From Pseudonocardiales bacterium (GTDB lineage: Bacteria > Actinomycetota > Actinomycetes > Mycobacteriales > Pseudonocardiaceae), in the NCBI GenBank assembly GCA_019247305.1, contig JAFAPC010000093.1:35706-99705 (forward strand): DNA of 64,000 nucleotides, in the 5' to 3' direction. The notes under the pieces were generated by a model, which saw nothing but the letters and a program-made list of their open reading frames with translations, was not told the DNA's origin and did not search any database. Numbering within the stretch: position 1 is the stretch's first letter; each line of letters opens with the position of its first letter. A program made the position numbers and the translations under genes. Shown in pieces: positions 15,836 to 24,637 of this stretch.

Positions 15836-16183
15836 ATGGCACGGACCTCCCGATTACTCGCACGGTTTGGTATCACCGCAGCCACAGTGACGATGTCCTT
15901 GGTGTTTGCGGCACCAGCTCAGGCGCGCCCGGCGCGTCAGGATCGGTGGGATATCTTGGCACGGTGCGAGAGCAGCGGTAACTGGAACGCCAACACCGGC
16001 AATGGCTACTATGGTGGGCTACAGTTCAGCGGCAGGACGTGGCATTCCTACGGCGGAGGGGCCTATGCCGGCACTCCCAACCACGCCACCCGGGCCCAGC
16101 AGATCGCCATCGCCGAGAAGGTGCTCCGCGCGCAGGGGTGGAAGGCCTGGCCAGCCTGCTCTAGAAGGGCCGGGGTTCATTGA
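15836..16183 (+). CDS. Resuscitation-promoting-factor-like transglycosylase
   Basis: A 115-aa secreted protein. Residues 1-34 form a signal peptide ending in AAPAQA-R. The remainder is one Rpf domain (lysozyme-like fold): WDILARCESSGNWNANTGNG with the catalytic Glu, GYYGGLQFSGRTWHSYGG, then the terminal WKAWPACSRRAG with the partner Cys for a disulfide. Rpf proteins cleave peptidoglycan and promote regrowth from dormancy. No LysM or G5 domain is attached, so this is the minimal form. ATG 15836 follows GGAGAG. Its stop overlaps the TTG of the transporter gene, implying coupling. Confidence 0.85.
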   Translation: MARTSRLLARFGITAATVTMSLVFAAPAQARPARQDRWDILARCESSGNWNANTGNGYYGGLQFSGRTWHSYGGGAYAGTPNHATRAQQIAIAEKVLRAQGWKAWPACSRRAGVH

Positions 16184-17649
16184 CGAGTAGCACCATCACC
16201 GATCCCCGTACGGACCGGGCGTTCTTCGGGCATCCCCGTGGGCTGGGCACCCTGTTCGGTATCGAGATGTGGGAGCGCTTCTCCTACTACGGGATGCAGG
16301 CCTCGCTCACGCTGTATCTGTATTACGAGGTGGCGGGTAGCAACCCCGGGCTCGGGCTCCCCAAGGCCACGGCCATCAGCCTGGTCGGTGCCTACGGCGG
16401 GTTGGTCTACGTCTCGACCATTGCCGGGTGCTGGGTCGCCGACCGGGTGCTCGGCGCCGAGCGGACGTTGTTCTTCAGCGCGGTGCTGGTGATGATCGGG
16501 CACATCGCGCTGGCGGTGTTGCCGGGCTTCCTGGGTCTCGGCGTGGGGCTGGCGGGGGTCGCCCTGGGTAGCGGCGGGGTCAAGGGCAACGCCAGCACCG
16601 TCGTTGGAACCCTGTACGGGGACAACGACGAGCGCCGGGACGCCGGTTTTTCCCTCTTCTACATGGGAACCAATACCGGTGCGCTGCTCGGTCCGCTGCT
16701 CACCGGGCTCACCCGGACCACCCTCGGTTTCCACTACGCCTTCGGGGCGGCTGCCATCGGCATGGCCGCCGGCCTGACCCAGTACACGATCAGACGCCGC
16801 AATCTGGGCACCGAGGCCAGCGTCGTCCCCAACCCACTCCCCCGCTCCCGGTGGGCCAGGGTCGCTGGCGCCGCCGGGGGAGTCGTCGCTGTGGGGGTGG
16901 TCCTGACGCTGACCGGGGTGATCACGGCCGCCAACCTGTCCACCGTCGTGGTCCTGGTATGTGGGCTGGCCACAGTGGTGTACTTCGCGGTCATCCTGAC
17001 CAGCTCGAAGATCACGATGGTGGAGCGCAGCCGGGTGTGGTCGTTCATTCCCTTGTTCATCACCAACGCCGTGTTCTGGTCGCTGTATCAGCAGCAGTTC
17101 ACGGTGGTGGAGATTTACGGCAATGGGCGGACGGACCGGAACCTGTTCGGCTGGGAAATGCCCACGGAATGGGTGACGGCGTTCAACCCGGTATTCATTA
17201 TCTTGCTGGCGCCCGTGTTCGCGCTGCTGTGGATCAGGCTCGGGCCCTGCCAGCCCTCGACACCGATCAAGTTCGGGCTCGGCACCGTCATCATGGGCCT
17301 GGCTTTCCTGCTGTTCCTGCCGTGGGCCAGCGGCGTTGGACCGACCACTCCGCTGCTCGCCCTCGTCGCCATCCTGCTCGTCTTCACGATCGGGGAGCTG
17401 CTGATCTCACCGATCGGGTTGTCGCTGGCCACCAAGATCTCCCCCAGGGTGTTTCGCAGCCAGACGGTGGCGCTGTATTTCCTGTCCGTCGCCCTGGGCA
17501 CCGCGATGTCCGGATCGCTCGCCGGTTACTACAGTCCACAACACGAGGCACCCTACTTCGGCCTCCTCGGCGTGGCAGCGATCATCGTCGGGCTAGTCGT
17601 CATCGGGCTGCGCCCGCTCATCAGCCGGCTCATGGCCGGAGTTCGGTAG
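16180..17649 (+). CDS. Proton-dependent oligopeptide transporter (POT/PTR family)
   Basis: A 489-aa membrane protein with about 14 hydrophobic segments. The family signature is intact: GIEMWERFSYYGMQASLTLY (about 26-45, with the ExxERFxYYG motif), and the second PTR motif FSLFYMGTNTGALLGPLLTG near 160. It imports di- and tripeptides with protons. The TTG start overlaps the Rpf stop by 4 nt. The pairing is suggestive: peptidoglycan cleavage outside followed by peptide uptake, though this link is inference. Confidence 0.88.
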   Translation: MTSSTITDPRTDRAFFGHPRGLGTLFGIEMWERFSYYGMQASLTLYLYYEVAGSNPGLGLPKATAISLVGAYGGLVYVSTIAGCWVADRVLGAERTLFFSAVLVMIGHIALAVLPGFLGLGVGLAGVALGSGGVKGNASTVVGTLYGDNDERRDAGFSLFYMGTNTGALLGPLLTGLTRTTLGFHYAFGAAAIGMAAGLTQYTIRRRNLGTEASVVPNPLPRSRWARVAGAAGGVVAVGVVLTLTGVITAANLSTVVVLVCGLATVVYFAVILTSSKITMVERSRVWSFIPLFITNAVFWSLYQQQFTVVEIYGNGRTDRNLFGWEMPTEWVTAFNPVFIILLAPVFALLWIRLGPCQPSTPIKFGLGTVIMGLAFLLFLPWASGVGPTTPLLALVAILLVFTIGELLISPIGLSLATKISPRVFRSQTVALYFLSVALGTAMSGSLAGYYSPQHEAPYFGLLGVAAIIVGLVVIGLRPLISRLMAGVR

Positions 17650-17779
17650 CCCCCGCACCGCCGCAGACGTATCAGCGGCTGCGCTCCCGACCTCTTTTAT
17701 CCAACGGACTCACCGCGCCTACCCGGCAGAGTCAGTCCGCTCGCCGTAAAACCGCCGATAAGACTACCGGAGGTGTGCT

Positions 17780-17992
17780 GTGTCCGTGAGTCATTCGCAA
17801 CTGGACCCAGCCATAACTGTCTGCGCGCCGGGGCGGTCGGTGCCTGTATTGCTAGCTGAGCTGGTGGAGCTGGGTCGGGAGGCTTGGCGAATCAGCGAGC
17901 GAGAGCGGGCGGTACGCGCCGAGATCGAGGCCTTGCGGGAAATCGAAGAATCCCGGTGCGCCCACCGCCAGAGCACAGAGGACACGCGATGA
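17780..17992 (+). CDS. Small protein of unknown function (first of three overlapping genes)
   Basis: A 70-aa protein from GTG 17780. Hydrophobic residues alternate in VLLAELVELGREAWRISERE, and the C-terminal half is a charged helix (RAVRAEIEALREIEE) likely to form a coiled coil. No family is recognised. The stop overlaps the next ATG (ATGA), and all three small genes share this packing, which argues they are real and act together. Confidence 0.5.
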   Translation: MSVSHSQLDPAITVCAPGRSVPVLLAELVELGREAWRISERERAVRAEIEALREIEESRCAHRQSTEDTR

Positions 17993-18180
17993 CCGTCCTC
18001 GGCGCGCCTGTCCTGGCAGACCCGGAGGTGGATCACTTGCGTCAGGTGCTGAAAGACGTGCGGTTCTTGCTGGAGCGGGGGTGCTGGCAGGCCGCCCTGG
18101 CAGCGGCCCGCGCCGGCCTGACCTGCGATGAGAGGGCTCCTGCGAGGAGCTTGCGAACTCCGGCGGCCATCGATGTCTGA
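17989..18180 (+). CDS. Small protein of unknown function (second of three)
   Basis: A 63-aa protein from ATG 17989, coupled to the preceding gene by ATGA. The middle, VDHLRQVLKDVRFLLERGCW followed by an Ala-rich helix, is predicted helical. There is no recognisable domain. It overlaps the next start by 8 nt. A structural or regulatory partner of its neighbours is possible, but there is no direct evidence. Confidence 0.45.
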   Translation: MTVLGAPVLADPEVDHLRQVLKDVRFLLERGCWQAALAAARAGLTCDERAPARSLRTPAAIDV

Positions 18181-18463
18181 AAGGAACATCGCGGCCGCCC
18201 ACGAAGCCGACCAGCACAGCACGCACCGGATGGCCGCGCTCGCCGCCGCGAAGGCCAAGCGGTTGTGGCCAAACATCATCGGCGAGGTGCTCGCCGACGA
18301 GATCATGGCACTGCTGGATCTGCCGTCGTGGCTGCGCTTGCAGACCCGCACGCAGCGATTGATCGACGCGATCCTCAGCATCCCGGAGGACACCACCGCG
18401 TCCTGCGCCGCCGACACTCCAAACGCCGACACTCCAAAAGCCGGGGCAACTCGCGCCGCCTAG
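18173..18463 (+). CDS. Small helical protein of unknown function (third of three)
   Basis: A 96-aa protein from ATG 18173 (an upstream ATG at 18128 is also in frame). It is mostly helical: AALAAAKAKRLWPNIIGEVL and DEIMALLDLPSWLRLQTRTQ, followed by LIDAILSIPED. The tail contains a short repeat, DTPNADTPKAG. No family is recognised. It closes the three-gene overlapping set at 17780-18463. Confidence 0.5.
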   Translation: MSERNIAAAHEADQHSTHRMAALAAAKAKRLWPNIIGEVLADEIMALLDLPSWLRLQTRTQRLIDAILSIPEDTTASCAADTPNADTPKAGATRAA

Positions 18464-18512
18464 ACCCGGATTCACCCGGTAGCCGCTCGGTCCGGCCGGT
18501 TTTATCGCCGAC

Positions 18513-18533
18513 AACACCTCCACCGGGGGTGTT
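18513..18533 (+). terminator. Possible terminator hairpin after the small-gene set
   Basis: AACACC (18513-18518) pairs with GGTGTT (18528-18533), extended by two inner pairs, followed by TTAG. It lies 50 nt after the third small gene. The stem is short, so this is tentative. Confidence 0.35.
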
Positions 18534-18599
18534 TAGCATCGAAGGTGCCCGGGCATGCCGTTCCCTGGCCGGGCAGGCCTGCGGGCAAGCCACCACAGC

Positions 18600-18625
18600 G
18601 GTTGGATTGCCGGCTCCGCCGACGG
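18600..18625 (+). repeat. Single copy of the 27-nt hairpin repeat
   Basis: This copy matches the family seen at 42349-42456 (reverse orientation) with one change in the stem (GCCGGC for GTCGGC). It lies 21 nt before the methyltransferase start and overlaps its likely 5' leader. Confidence 0.7.
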
Positions 18626-18646
18626 AAAAAATATGAGAAGGACGAA

Positions 18647-19549
18647 GTGGACGAATACGACGACTGGGACATCGTATCCGGGGTGGGGATCACGGCCTTG
18701 ATGGTCGCCGCCGGGCGAGCGATCGAGAGTAGCCGAGATGACGCGCTGATCGAGGACCCGTACGCGGAGAGCTTCGTCACACATTCTGGGATAACGCTAC
18801 CCATACCCACCAGTTGGGCTGCCCTGAACGACTCCGAGGGTCGGTCTGAGGCCGACACGCGGTGGGTCGATTTCTGGGCAGCGCTAGTGAGTTATCTGGG
18901 GGTGCGGTCGCGTTTCTTCGACGAGTACTTCCGCGATGCGTCCGCCGCTGGTGTCCGGCAGGTGGTGATCCTCGCGGCCGGCCTGGATACCCGCGCATTC
19001 CGGTTGTCCTGGCCCGCGCACGTCGAGCTTTTTGAGATCGACCAGCCGAAGGTACTGGAGTTCAAGGATACAGTCCTGGAGGAAGTGGGGGCGCTGGCCG
19101 GCTGTGCTCGTCACGTCGTGCCCATCGACCTGCGAGCGGACTGGCCTGAGGCCTTGCTCCGCGCGAACTTCGACCCGCAGCGCCCCACCGCCTGGCTGGC
19201 CGAAGGGTTGCTCCCATACCTGCCGGGGACAGCTGCCGAAGCGCTGTTTGCGCAGGTGCACCGGCTCTCTGCAGCGGGCAGCTGGTTCGCCGCGGAGGAG
19301 TCCGACCCGGACATCCGCAGCAGGATGGACGCCCCCGCCTTCCGGGACGTCTATCGTAGGCTCGGGTATGACATGCTCGCCCTGTTGCCCGATGACGACC
19401 GGCCAGACACCACGCGGTGGTTCCACGACCACGACTGGCAGACCACGGCGATCAGCCGTGCCCAGGCAGCGAAGCGGTACGGCCGCACCTTGGGCACGGT
19501 TATTGGTGGTGTCCTCCAGGGCACGCTACTAACCGCCCGATGGACCTAA
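18647..19549 (+). CDS. SAM-dependent methyltransferase, TIGR00027/LCMT-like family
   Basis: A 300-aa enzyme beginning at GTG 18647 behind GAGAAGG; the first residues DEYDDWDIVSGVGITAL fit this family's typical N-terminus. Landmarks are the SAM site VVILAAGLDTRAFRLSWPAH (about 106-125), FEIDQPKVLEFKD (the acidic SAM ribose contact) and WLAEGLLPYLP (about 183-193). The family is large in actinobacteria and related to leucine carboxyl methyltransferases; substrates are mostly unknown. A paralogue lies at 43786-44694. A copy of the 27-nt repeat precedes it. Confidence 0.85.
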   Translation: MDEYDDWDIVSGVGITALMVAAGRAIESSRDDALIEDPYAESFVTHSGITLPIPTSWAALNDSEGRSEADTRWVDFWAALVSYLGVRSRFFDEYFRDASAAGVRQVVILAAGLDTRAFRLSWPAHVELFEIDQPKVLEFKDTVLEEVGALAGCARHVVPIDLRADWPEALLRANFDPQRPTAWLAEGLLPYLPGTAAEALFAQVHRLSAAGSWFAAEESDPDIRSRMDAPAFRDVYRRLGYDMLALLPDDDRPDTTRWFHDHDWQTTAISRAQAAKRYGRTLGTVIGGVLQGTLLTARWT

Positions 19550-19552
19550 CGG

Positions 19553-19720
19553 CTGGCCCGAACCGGTGTGCGAGGGGAGATCGAGGAGGACGGTGGCCGC
19601 CTGATCGCGGTCAAGCAGCACCGACGCGCGCCGCTGGACAGCGTCTACGGAATCCTCCGGGGTGCTGGCACCACGGACGAGCTCATCACCGAACTTCGCG
19701 GCCTCGCCGAATTGCCGTAA
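19553..19720 (+). pseudogene. Remnant of an AbrB/VapB-type antitoxin
   Basis: Frame from 19553 to TAA 19718-19720. The readable tail EIEEDGGRLIAVKQHRRAPL followed by GILRGAGTTDELITELRG is typical of the C-terminal part of a VapB antitoxin, but the N-terminal swapped-hairpin DNA-binding part and a proper start are missing. It is followed by a PIN-domain tail, in the order expected for vapBC. Confidence 0.45.
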
Positions 19721-19780
19721 GCGCCGAGGCTGCCCTGACCACTCTCGGCGCAGCGTTCAGCTCGCTGGAGAGGCGAAGTG

Positions 19781-19912
19781 CTGACCGTGCCAGTGCAGCG
19801 CGGCATCGGTGCGCACGCGAGCCTGCAAGCCGACCGCCTGCTGACCCGGGACTGGGGCTTTTACCGCACATACTTCCCCGATCTCACAGTGCTCGAGCCC
19901 ACCTCCCGCTGA
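19781..19912 (+). pseudogene. Remnant of a VapC PIN-domain toxin (C-terminal end)
   Basis: The frame reading [20 protein letters not shown] then [14 protein letters not shown] and a stop at 19910-19912 is the C-terminal signature of PIN toxins, in which an Asp of the TRD motif helps bind the metal. The first two thirds, with the other acidic residues, are gone. Together with the antitoxin remnant it marks a dead vapBC module. Confidence 0.5.
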
Positions 19913-20061
19913 CCTGGAGGCCGGGCGATACCGAGTAGTCAAGAATGACAGGTACGGGAGTACCCGGCGCGACTAGGGGCAGTGTTCACTTCTTGAAGCT
20001 AAGCTGTCAGCTGGTAGGCGAGGTTGAGCGATCGTGAGCAGCCCGGCGCAGGGAGCACTCA

Positions 20062-21237
20062 GTGGCTACGGACACCCCAGGGTCGCAAAGTGCCCTTCGG
20101 GAAGCGAACGTACGCCGGGTGCTGCGCGCGGTGCGGACCGCCGGCGCCCTGACCCAAGCCGAGATCGTCCGCGCCACTGGCCTGTCCGCAGCGACCGTCT
20201 CCACCATCGTCCGGGAGTTGCAGAAGGGCGCCCTGGTGGTGGTGACGCCGACCGCGACGGGACGCAGAGCCCAGAGCGTGTCCCTGTCCTCACTCAGCGG
20301 CCTAGCGATCGGCGTCGAGCTGAGCCAGGAACACGTACGGGGCGTGATCTGCGACATGGGCTACCGGGTGCTGATCGAGGAGAACATCAAGTATGACAGT
20401 GCGCAGTCGCCGGAGCGGGGATTGCGCAGAGTGGCGTGGCTAGTGGGCACGCTGCTGCGGCAGGCCCGGGTGGACCGTAGCCAGGTGCGTGGCGTCGGGG
20501 TGAGTGTGCCGGGACCGCTTGACCCGGTCACCGGCGGGGTCCGCTCGGGGACGCTCGTCCCGCACTGGCCGGGGGTGGACCTCACCAAGGAGCTATCCCG
20601 CAGCGTAGACCTACCGGTCCAGCTCATCACTGACATCAACGCGGCCGCCCTCGGCGAGCTGGCTTGCGGCGCATCTCGCTCGGCGGCCGAGATGGTGTAT
20701 ATCCGGTTATCCACCAACGTTGAGGCCGCCCTGGTCATCAAGGGCGAGGTCTATCCCGGCAGCAGCGGGCTGGCCGGTCAGTTCGGTCATATCACCGTTG
20801 ACGAGTCCGGTCAGGTCTGCCGGTGCGGCAACCGCGGCTGTCTGGAGACTCTGGTTGGTGGGCCGCATCTGCTCGACCTGCTGCCCCGGCGGTCAGCAGA
20901 CGAACCGCCGACGCTTCGCGGGCTGGTCCAGGACGCCATCGACGGAGATCGCGGCTCCTGCCGGGTGATCGGGGACGCCGGGCGGGCTGTGGGCACCGCC
21001 GCCGCGATGCTGTGCAACGTGCTCAACCCACGCCAGATCGTGCTGGGCGGCGAGCTGGCCCAGGCGGGGGAGCTGCTGCTCGACCCAATCCGGCAGGTGC
21101 TGAGCCGACGCACCCTGCGCGCTGCCGCAGAGCTCGTCGAGGTGCGGTGCGGTGCGCTGGGCGATCGGGCCGGTGTGATGGGGGCGCTCGCCACGGTGGT
21201 ACGCGGTACCGACGGCGTCGACTCGCTGCTCGCCTGA
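20062..21237 (+). CDS. ROK-family transcriptional repressor of the adjacent sugar importer
   Basis: A 391-aa protein: an N-terminal winged helix (about 12-75, with LTQAEIVRATGLSAATVSTI) fused to a ROK sugar-kinase-like domain. The zinc motif CRCGNRGCLE (about 253-262) is present, while the ATP-binding first motif is degenerate, as in NagC/XylR/Mlc regulators that sense a sugar. GTG 20062 has GGGAG 6 nt upstream. The three genes that follow encode a xylose/ribose-type ABC importer, making this its likely regulator; an inverted repeat overlapping that operon's predicted -35 box is the candidate operator. Confidence 0.85.
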   Translation: MATDTPGSQSALREANVRRVLRAVRTAGALTQAEIVRATGLSAATVSTIVRELQKGALVVVTPTATGRRAQSVSLSSLSGLAIGVELSQEHVRGVICDMGYRVLIEENIKYDSAQSPERGLRRVAWLVGTLLRQARVDRSQVRGVGVSVPGPLDPVTGGVRSGTLVPHWPGVDLTKELSRSVDLPVQLITDINAAALGELACGASRSAAEMVYIRLSTNVEAALVIKGEVYPGSSGLAGQFGHITVDESGQVCRCGNRGCLETLVGGPHLLDLLPRRSADEPPTLRGLVQDAIDGDRGSCRVIGDAGRAVGTAAAMLCNVLNPRQIVLGGELAQAGELLLDPIRQVLSRRTLRAAAELVEVRCGALGDRAGVMGALATVVRGTDGVDSLLA

Positions 21238-21279
21238 GCCCCTGCGTTCACAAGTCGAACGCATTGAGCAGATCTGCGT

Positions 21280-21316
21280 TCAAGTCTTGACAGGACCCTG
21301 TGACGTGCGTCATGCT
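21280..21316 (+). promoter_or_regulatory. Predicted promoter with overlapping operator for the sugar importer
   Basis: TTGACA (21287-21292) and CATGCT (21311-21316) form a -35/-10 pair with an 18-nt spacer. The inverted repeat TCAAG-T-CTTGA (21280-21290) overlaps the -35 box. A second, related sequence, TTCACAAGTC, lies about 30 nt upstream. Repression by the upstream ROK protein is inferred from position. Confidence 0.45.
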
Positions 21317-21369
21317 GAGGTCTTGAGGGAGGGTGCTTCTGGCCCGTCTCTCGGGGTAGGGAGTCGGGG

Positions 21370-22455
21370 ATGAGGAGCTGGACCACGGCGGCGGTCGCGG
21401 CACTGATGGCTATCGCGGCGGCCTGCGGTAGCCCGGGTAGCGCTCGCGACGGCGTCGCGTCCGTCGAGCAGGGCTTTCCAATCGGGATCCTGCTGCCGGA
21501 CTGGAACACCTCGCGGTACGAGACGTTCGACCGCCCCCTGCTCACGCAGCGCCTCAAGGAGCTGTGCCCGCACTGTGAGGTCCTCTACCAGAACGCCAGT
21601 CAGAACAGTGCCGCGCAGCAGAGCCAGGCCGAGGCGCTGCTGACCAGTGGCGTACGGGTGCTCATCCTCGACGCGGTGGACTCCATCGCGGCCAGCGCCA
21701 TCGTCACCAACGCCAAAAGCCAAGGTGTCGCGGTGGTGGCCTATGACCGGCTCGCCTCAGGCCCGGTCGACTACTACGTCTCCTATGACAGTGAGCGGAT
21801 CGGGCAGGTGCAGGCCACAGCGCTGCTCACCGCGTTGCAGGCAGGTGGTGACCCCAAGCGGGGCAAGATCGTGATGATCAACGGGTCGCCCACCGACCCC
21901 AATGTCGCTGCCTTCAAGCGCGGTGCCCACTCCGTGCTCGATGGCCAGGTGGTGATCGGTCAGGAGTACGACACTCCGGACTGGTCCCCGGATCGCGCCC
22001 AGCAGGAGATGGAGCAGGCCATCACCGCACTGGGCCGGGAAGCGATCATTGGGGTGTACGCCGCCAACGACGGGACAGCCGCGGGCGTGATCGCGGCCTT
22101 GAAGGGCGTCGGGTTCGCTCCGCTGCCTCCGGTGACCGGGCAGGACGCCGAGCTCGCCGGTGTCCAGCGCATCCTCGCTGGTGAGCAGTACATGACCGTG
22201 TATAAGGACATCAAGCGTGAGGCGAGGATCGCCGCGGAGATGGCGATCGCCGCCGCCACGAGAGTGGAGTATCGGGGCAGGCCAACCCAGACGGTGTCGG
22301 GCAGCTCGGTGGGCGTGCCGGGCGTGTTCCTCGAGCCGATCGCGGTAACCAGAGAAAACGTTGCCAGCGTCATCATCGGGGACGGTATCTATCCGGCCCA
22401 GGAGGTCTGCTCCACCGAGTACCGCCAGGCGTGTCGGCGAGCCGGCATTTCCTGA
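21370..22455 (+). CDS. Sugar ABC transporter substrate-binding lipoprotein (XylF/RbsB-like)
   Basis: A 361-aa protein. The lipobox AIAAAC places lipidation at Cys19. The periplasmic-binding fold of the ribose/xylose group is visible: IGILLPDWNTSRYE with the first-strand ligand Asp/Trp, VLILDAVDSIAASAIVTNAK, VAYDRLASGPVDYYVSYDSE (xylose-binding style), and AANDGTAAGVIAALK. It delivers a pentose-type sugar to the permease encoded two genes downstream. ATG 21370 lies behind GGGGATG. D-xylose is the best guess; no binding residue set is decisive by eye. Confidence 0.85.
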   Translation: MRSWTTAAVAALMAIAAACGSPGSARDGVASVEQGFPIGILLPDWNTSRYETFDRPLLTQRLKELCPHCEVLYQNASQNSAAQQSQAEALLTSGVRVLILDAVDSIAASAIVTNAKSQGVAVVAYDRLASGPVDYYVSYDSERIGQVQATALLTALQAGGDPKRGKIVMINGSPTDPNVAAFKRGAHSVLDGQVVIGQEYDTPDWSPDRAQQEMEQAITALGREAIIGVYAANDGTAAGVIAALKGVGFAPLPPVTGQDAELAGVQRILAGEQYMTVYKDIKREARIAAEMAIAAATRVEYRGRPTQTVSGSSVGVPGVFLEPIAVTRENVASVIIGDGIYPAQEVCSTEYRQACRRAGIS

Positions 22456-22470
22456 ACCGGGAGGACCATC

Positions 22471-23265
22471 GTGACCATTCCTATCCTGACGCTGACCGGG
22501 ATATCCAAGCGGTTCGGATCGGTGCAAGTACTCAGTGAGGTTGATCTGGAGGTCCGGGCCGGCGAGGTGGTCGCTCTGGTCGGCGCCAACGGGGCCGGCA
22601 AGTCAACCTTGGTGAAAGTGATCGCCGGGGTCGACCCTGCGGATAGCGGCGAGATCTGCTGGCAGGGTAACCACGTCAGCATCAGCAGACCCCACGATGC
22701 CACCGCGCTCGGTATCGCCACCGTCTACCAGGACCTGTCGTTGTGCGACAACCTCGACGTGGTCGCCAACCTGTTCCTCGGCAACGAAGCGGTCCGGCTC
22801 GGCGTGCTTGACGAGATCGCTATGGAGTGCCGGGCATGGGAGCTGCTGTCTTCGCTCTCGGTCACGCTACCTAGCCTGAGGGTGCCGGTCTCCGCGCTGT
22901 CCGGCGGGCAGCGGCAGTCCGTCGCTATCGCCCGCGCGATGCTCGGCTCACCCAAGCTCGTGATCCTGGACGAACCCACCGCAGCATTGGGCATCGCACA
23001 GACCGCGCAGGTGCTCACCCTCATCGAGCGGCTGCGGGACCAGGGGCTCGGCGTGATCCTCATCAGCCACAACCTGACGAACGTCAAGGCGGTTGCCGAC
23101 TGGGTCGTGGTGCTGCGACTGGGCCACAACGCAGGCGACTTCGACATAGGCACGGCCACCGAGCAGGACATCGTGGCTGCGATCACTGGCGCCTCCCGGG
23201 CCGCCCCGCCCCGCAGGCCCTCCACAGCCAGCGGCGCCATCTCGATCACGGAGGCGGGACGGTGA
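22471..23265 (+). CDS. Sugar ABC transporter ATP-binding protein
   Basis: A 264-aa single-domain ATPase. Walker A is GANGAGKSTL (about 39-48), the signature LSGGQRQS (about 142), Walker B LVILDEPTAALG and the switch LISHN. It is half the length of XylG/RbsA, which have two ATPase cassettes, so the transporter would use a homodimer as in FrcA-type systems. It starts 15 nt after the binding protein and overlaps the permease by 4 nt. Confidence 0.87.
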   Translation: MTIPILTLTGISKRFGSVQVLSEVDLEVRAGEVVALVGANGAGKSTLVKVIAGVDPADSGEICWQGNHVSISRPHDATALGIATVYQDLSLCDNLDVVANLFLGNEAVRLGVLDEIAMECRAWELLSSLSVTLPSLRVPVSALSGGQRQSVAIARAMLGSPKLVILDEPTAALGIAQTAQVLTLIERLRDQGLGVILISHNLTNVKAVADWVVVLRLGHNAGDFDIGTATEQDIVAAITGASRAAPPRRPSTASGAISITEAGR

Positions 23266-24551
23266 GCGTGGTGCCAGACAAGCGAGAATCCCCACGGCCG
23301 GATCTGCTCGCCCTCAGGCCCCCCACTACCGGGCCTGCCCCCATCGGGCGGCTAGTGAGGACGCACCGGCGGCGCGGCGTTGCCACCCAACTGCGCGCAG
23401 GAGAGCTGGCGGCGCTGCCGGGCATCACCAGCTTATTGTCCACCTGGGTGATTTTTCAGCTACTCGACCATCACCACCGCTTCCTCACTGCGGTGAACCT
23501 GTCCAACATGGTGATGCAGATCGCCGCCGTCGGGATCATAGCGGTCGGCATCACGCTGGTCCTGCTGCTCGGCGAGATCGACCTCTCGATCGGTTCGGTG
23601 TCCGGCTTAGCCGCCGCTACCCTGGCCATTCTCGTCATCCGGCACGGTGTCCCCGAGGTGGGGGCCATCGGGCTGGTGGTGTTACTCGGACTCGGTGTGG
23701 GCATCGTGCAGGGCATGATCCACGCAGCGATCGGTGTCCCGTCATTCGTGGTGACTTTGGCTGGCTTGATCGGGTGGCAGGGGCTGCACCTCTATCTGCT
23801 CGGCCCGCAGAGCACCATCAACGTCTCTGACCACGGCATCATCGCGATACTGACCCACGCCTACCTACCTGCCGTCGCGGGCTGGTCCCTCGGTGCCGTC
23901 ATGGTCGGCAGCTACTTGGCGGCGGTCGTCGTGGATGTCCGACGGCGGCGCGCGGCGGGTTTGCCAGGCTTAGCGCGCTGGCGCCGAGCCGTCCGACTGG
24001 TCCTGCTGAGCGCCGGTGTCGGGTTGACGGTGGGGGTGCTGAACTCCTGGCGCGGCATCCCGGTCGCCCTGGCCATGGTGGTCGCCTTCGCGGTGGGCGC
24101 TGACGTGATGCTGCGCAGGACCCGCTTCGGTCGTAGCATCATCGCTATCGGAGGCAATGTGGAGGCAGCTCGCCGCGCCGGGATACCGGTGAACCGGATC
24201 AGGATCACGGTGTTCGCGCTGGGCTCTGCAATGGCGGCAATCGGTGGGATCCTGGCCGTCTCGCGGGAGTTTGCGGCGAACCAGAGCACCGGAGGCAGCG
24301 ACGTTCTGCTCTTCGCGATCGCCGCCGCAGTGATCGGCGGCGTCAGCCTGTTCGGCGGCCGGGGAAGCACTTACGGAGCATTGCTGGGCATCGCGGTGAT
24401 CGGGTCGATCAATAACGGAATGTATCTGCTGGAACTCGACTCGTCGGTCCGATTCATGATCACAGCAGCAGTGCTACTGATGGCGGTGATCATCGACTCA
24501 CTGTCCCGACGCGATCATCAGCTCCCCGCCGGTACTTCGCATCGACTCTGA
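23262..24551 (+). CDS. Sugar ABC transporter permease (XylH-like)
   Basis: A 429-aa membrane protein with about ten hydrophobic helices of the RbsC/XylH/FrcC type: VGIIAVGITLVLLLGEIDLS (about 91-110, with the family's GEIDLSIG motif), and the cytoplasmic coupling loop RTRFGRSIIAIGGNVEAARR near 292, followed by GIPVNRIRI. GTG 23262 overlaps the ATPase stop (GTGA). It forms the last gene of the importer operon; a 30-residue cytoplasmic N-terminal extension precedes the first helix. Confidence 0.87.
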   Translation: MSVVPDKRESPRPDLLALRPPTTGPAPIGRLVRTHRRRGVATQLRAGELAALPGITSLLSTWVIFQLLDHHHRFLTAVNLSNMVMQIAAVGIIAVGITLVLLLGEIDLSIGSVSGLAAATLAILVIRHGVPEVGAIGLVVLLGLGVGIVQGMIHAAIGVPSFVVTLAGLIGWQGLHLYLLGPQSTINVSDHGIIAILTHAYLPAVAGWSLGAVMVGSYLAAVVVDVRRRRAAGLPGLARWRRAVRLVLLSAGVGLTVGVLNSWRGIPVALAMVVAFAVGADVMLRRTRFGRSIIAIGGNVEAARRAGIPVNRIRITVFALGSAMAAIGGILAVSREFAANQSTGGSDVLLFAIAAAVIGGVSLFGGRGSTYGALLGIAVIGSINNGMYLLELDSSVRFMITAAVLLMAVIIDSLSRRDHQLPAGTSHRL

Positions 24552-24637
24552 CGACTACACGGTCAGGCCGCCCGTGTCTGTCTGCTACCGACACGTAAAG
24601 CGACGGATTCAAGAAATACCGATGAAGAGGTGCATAC

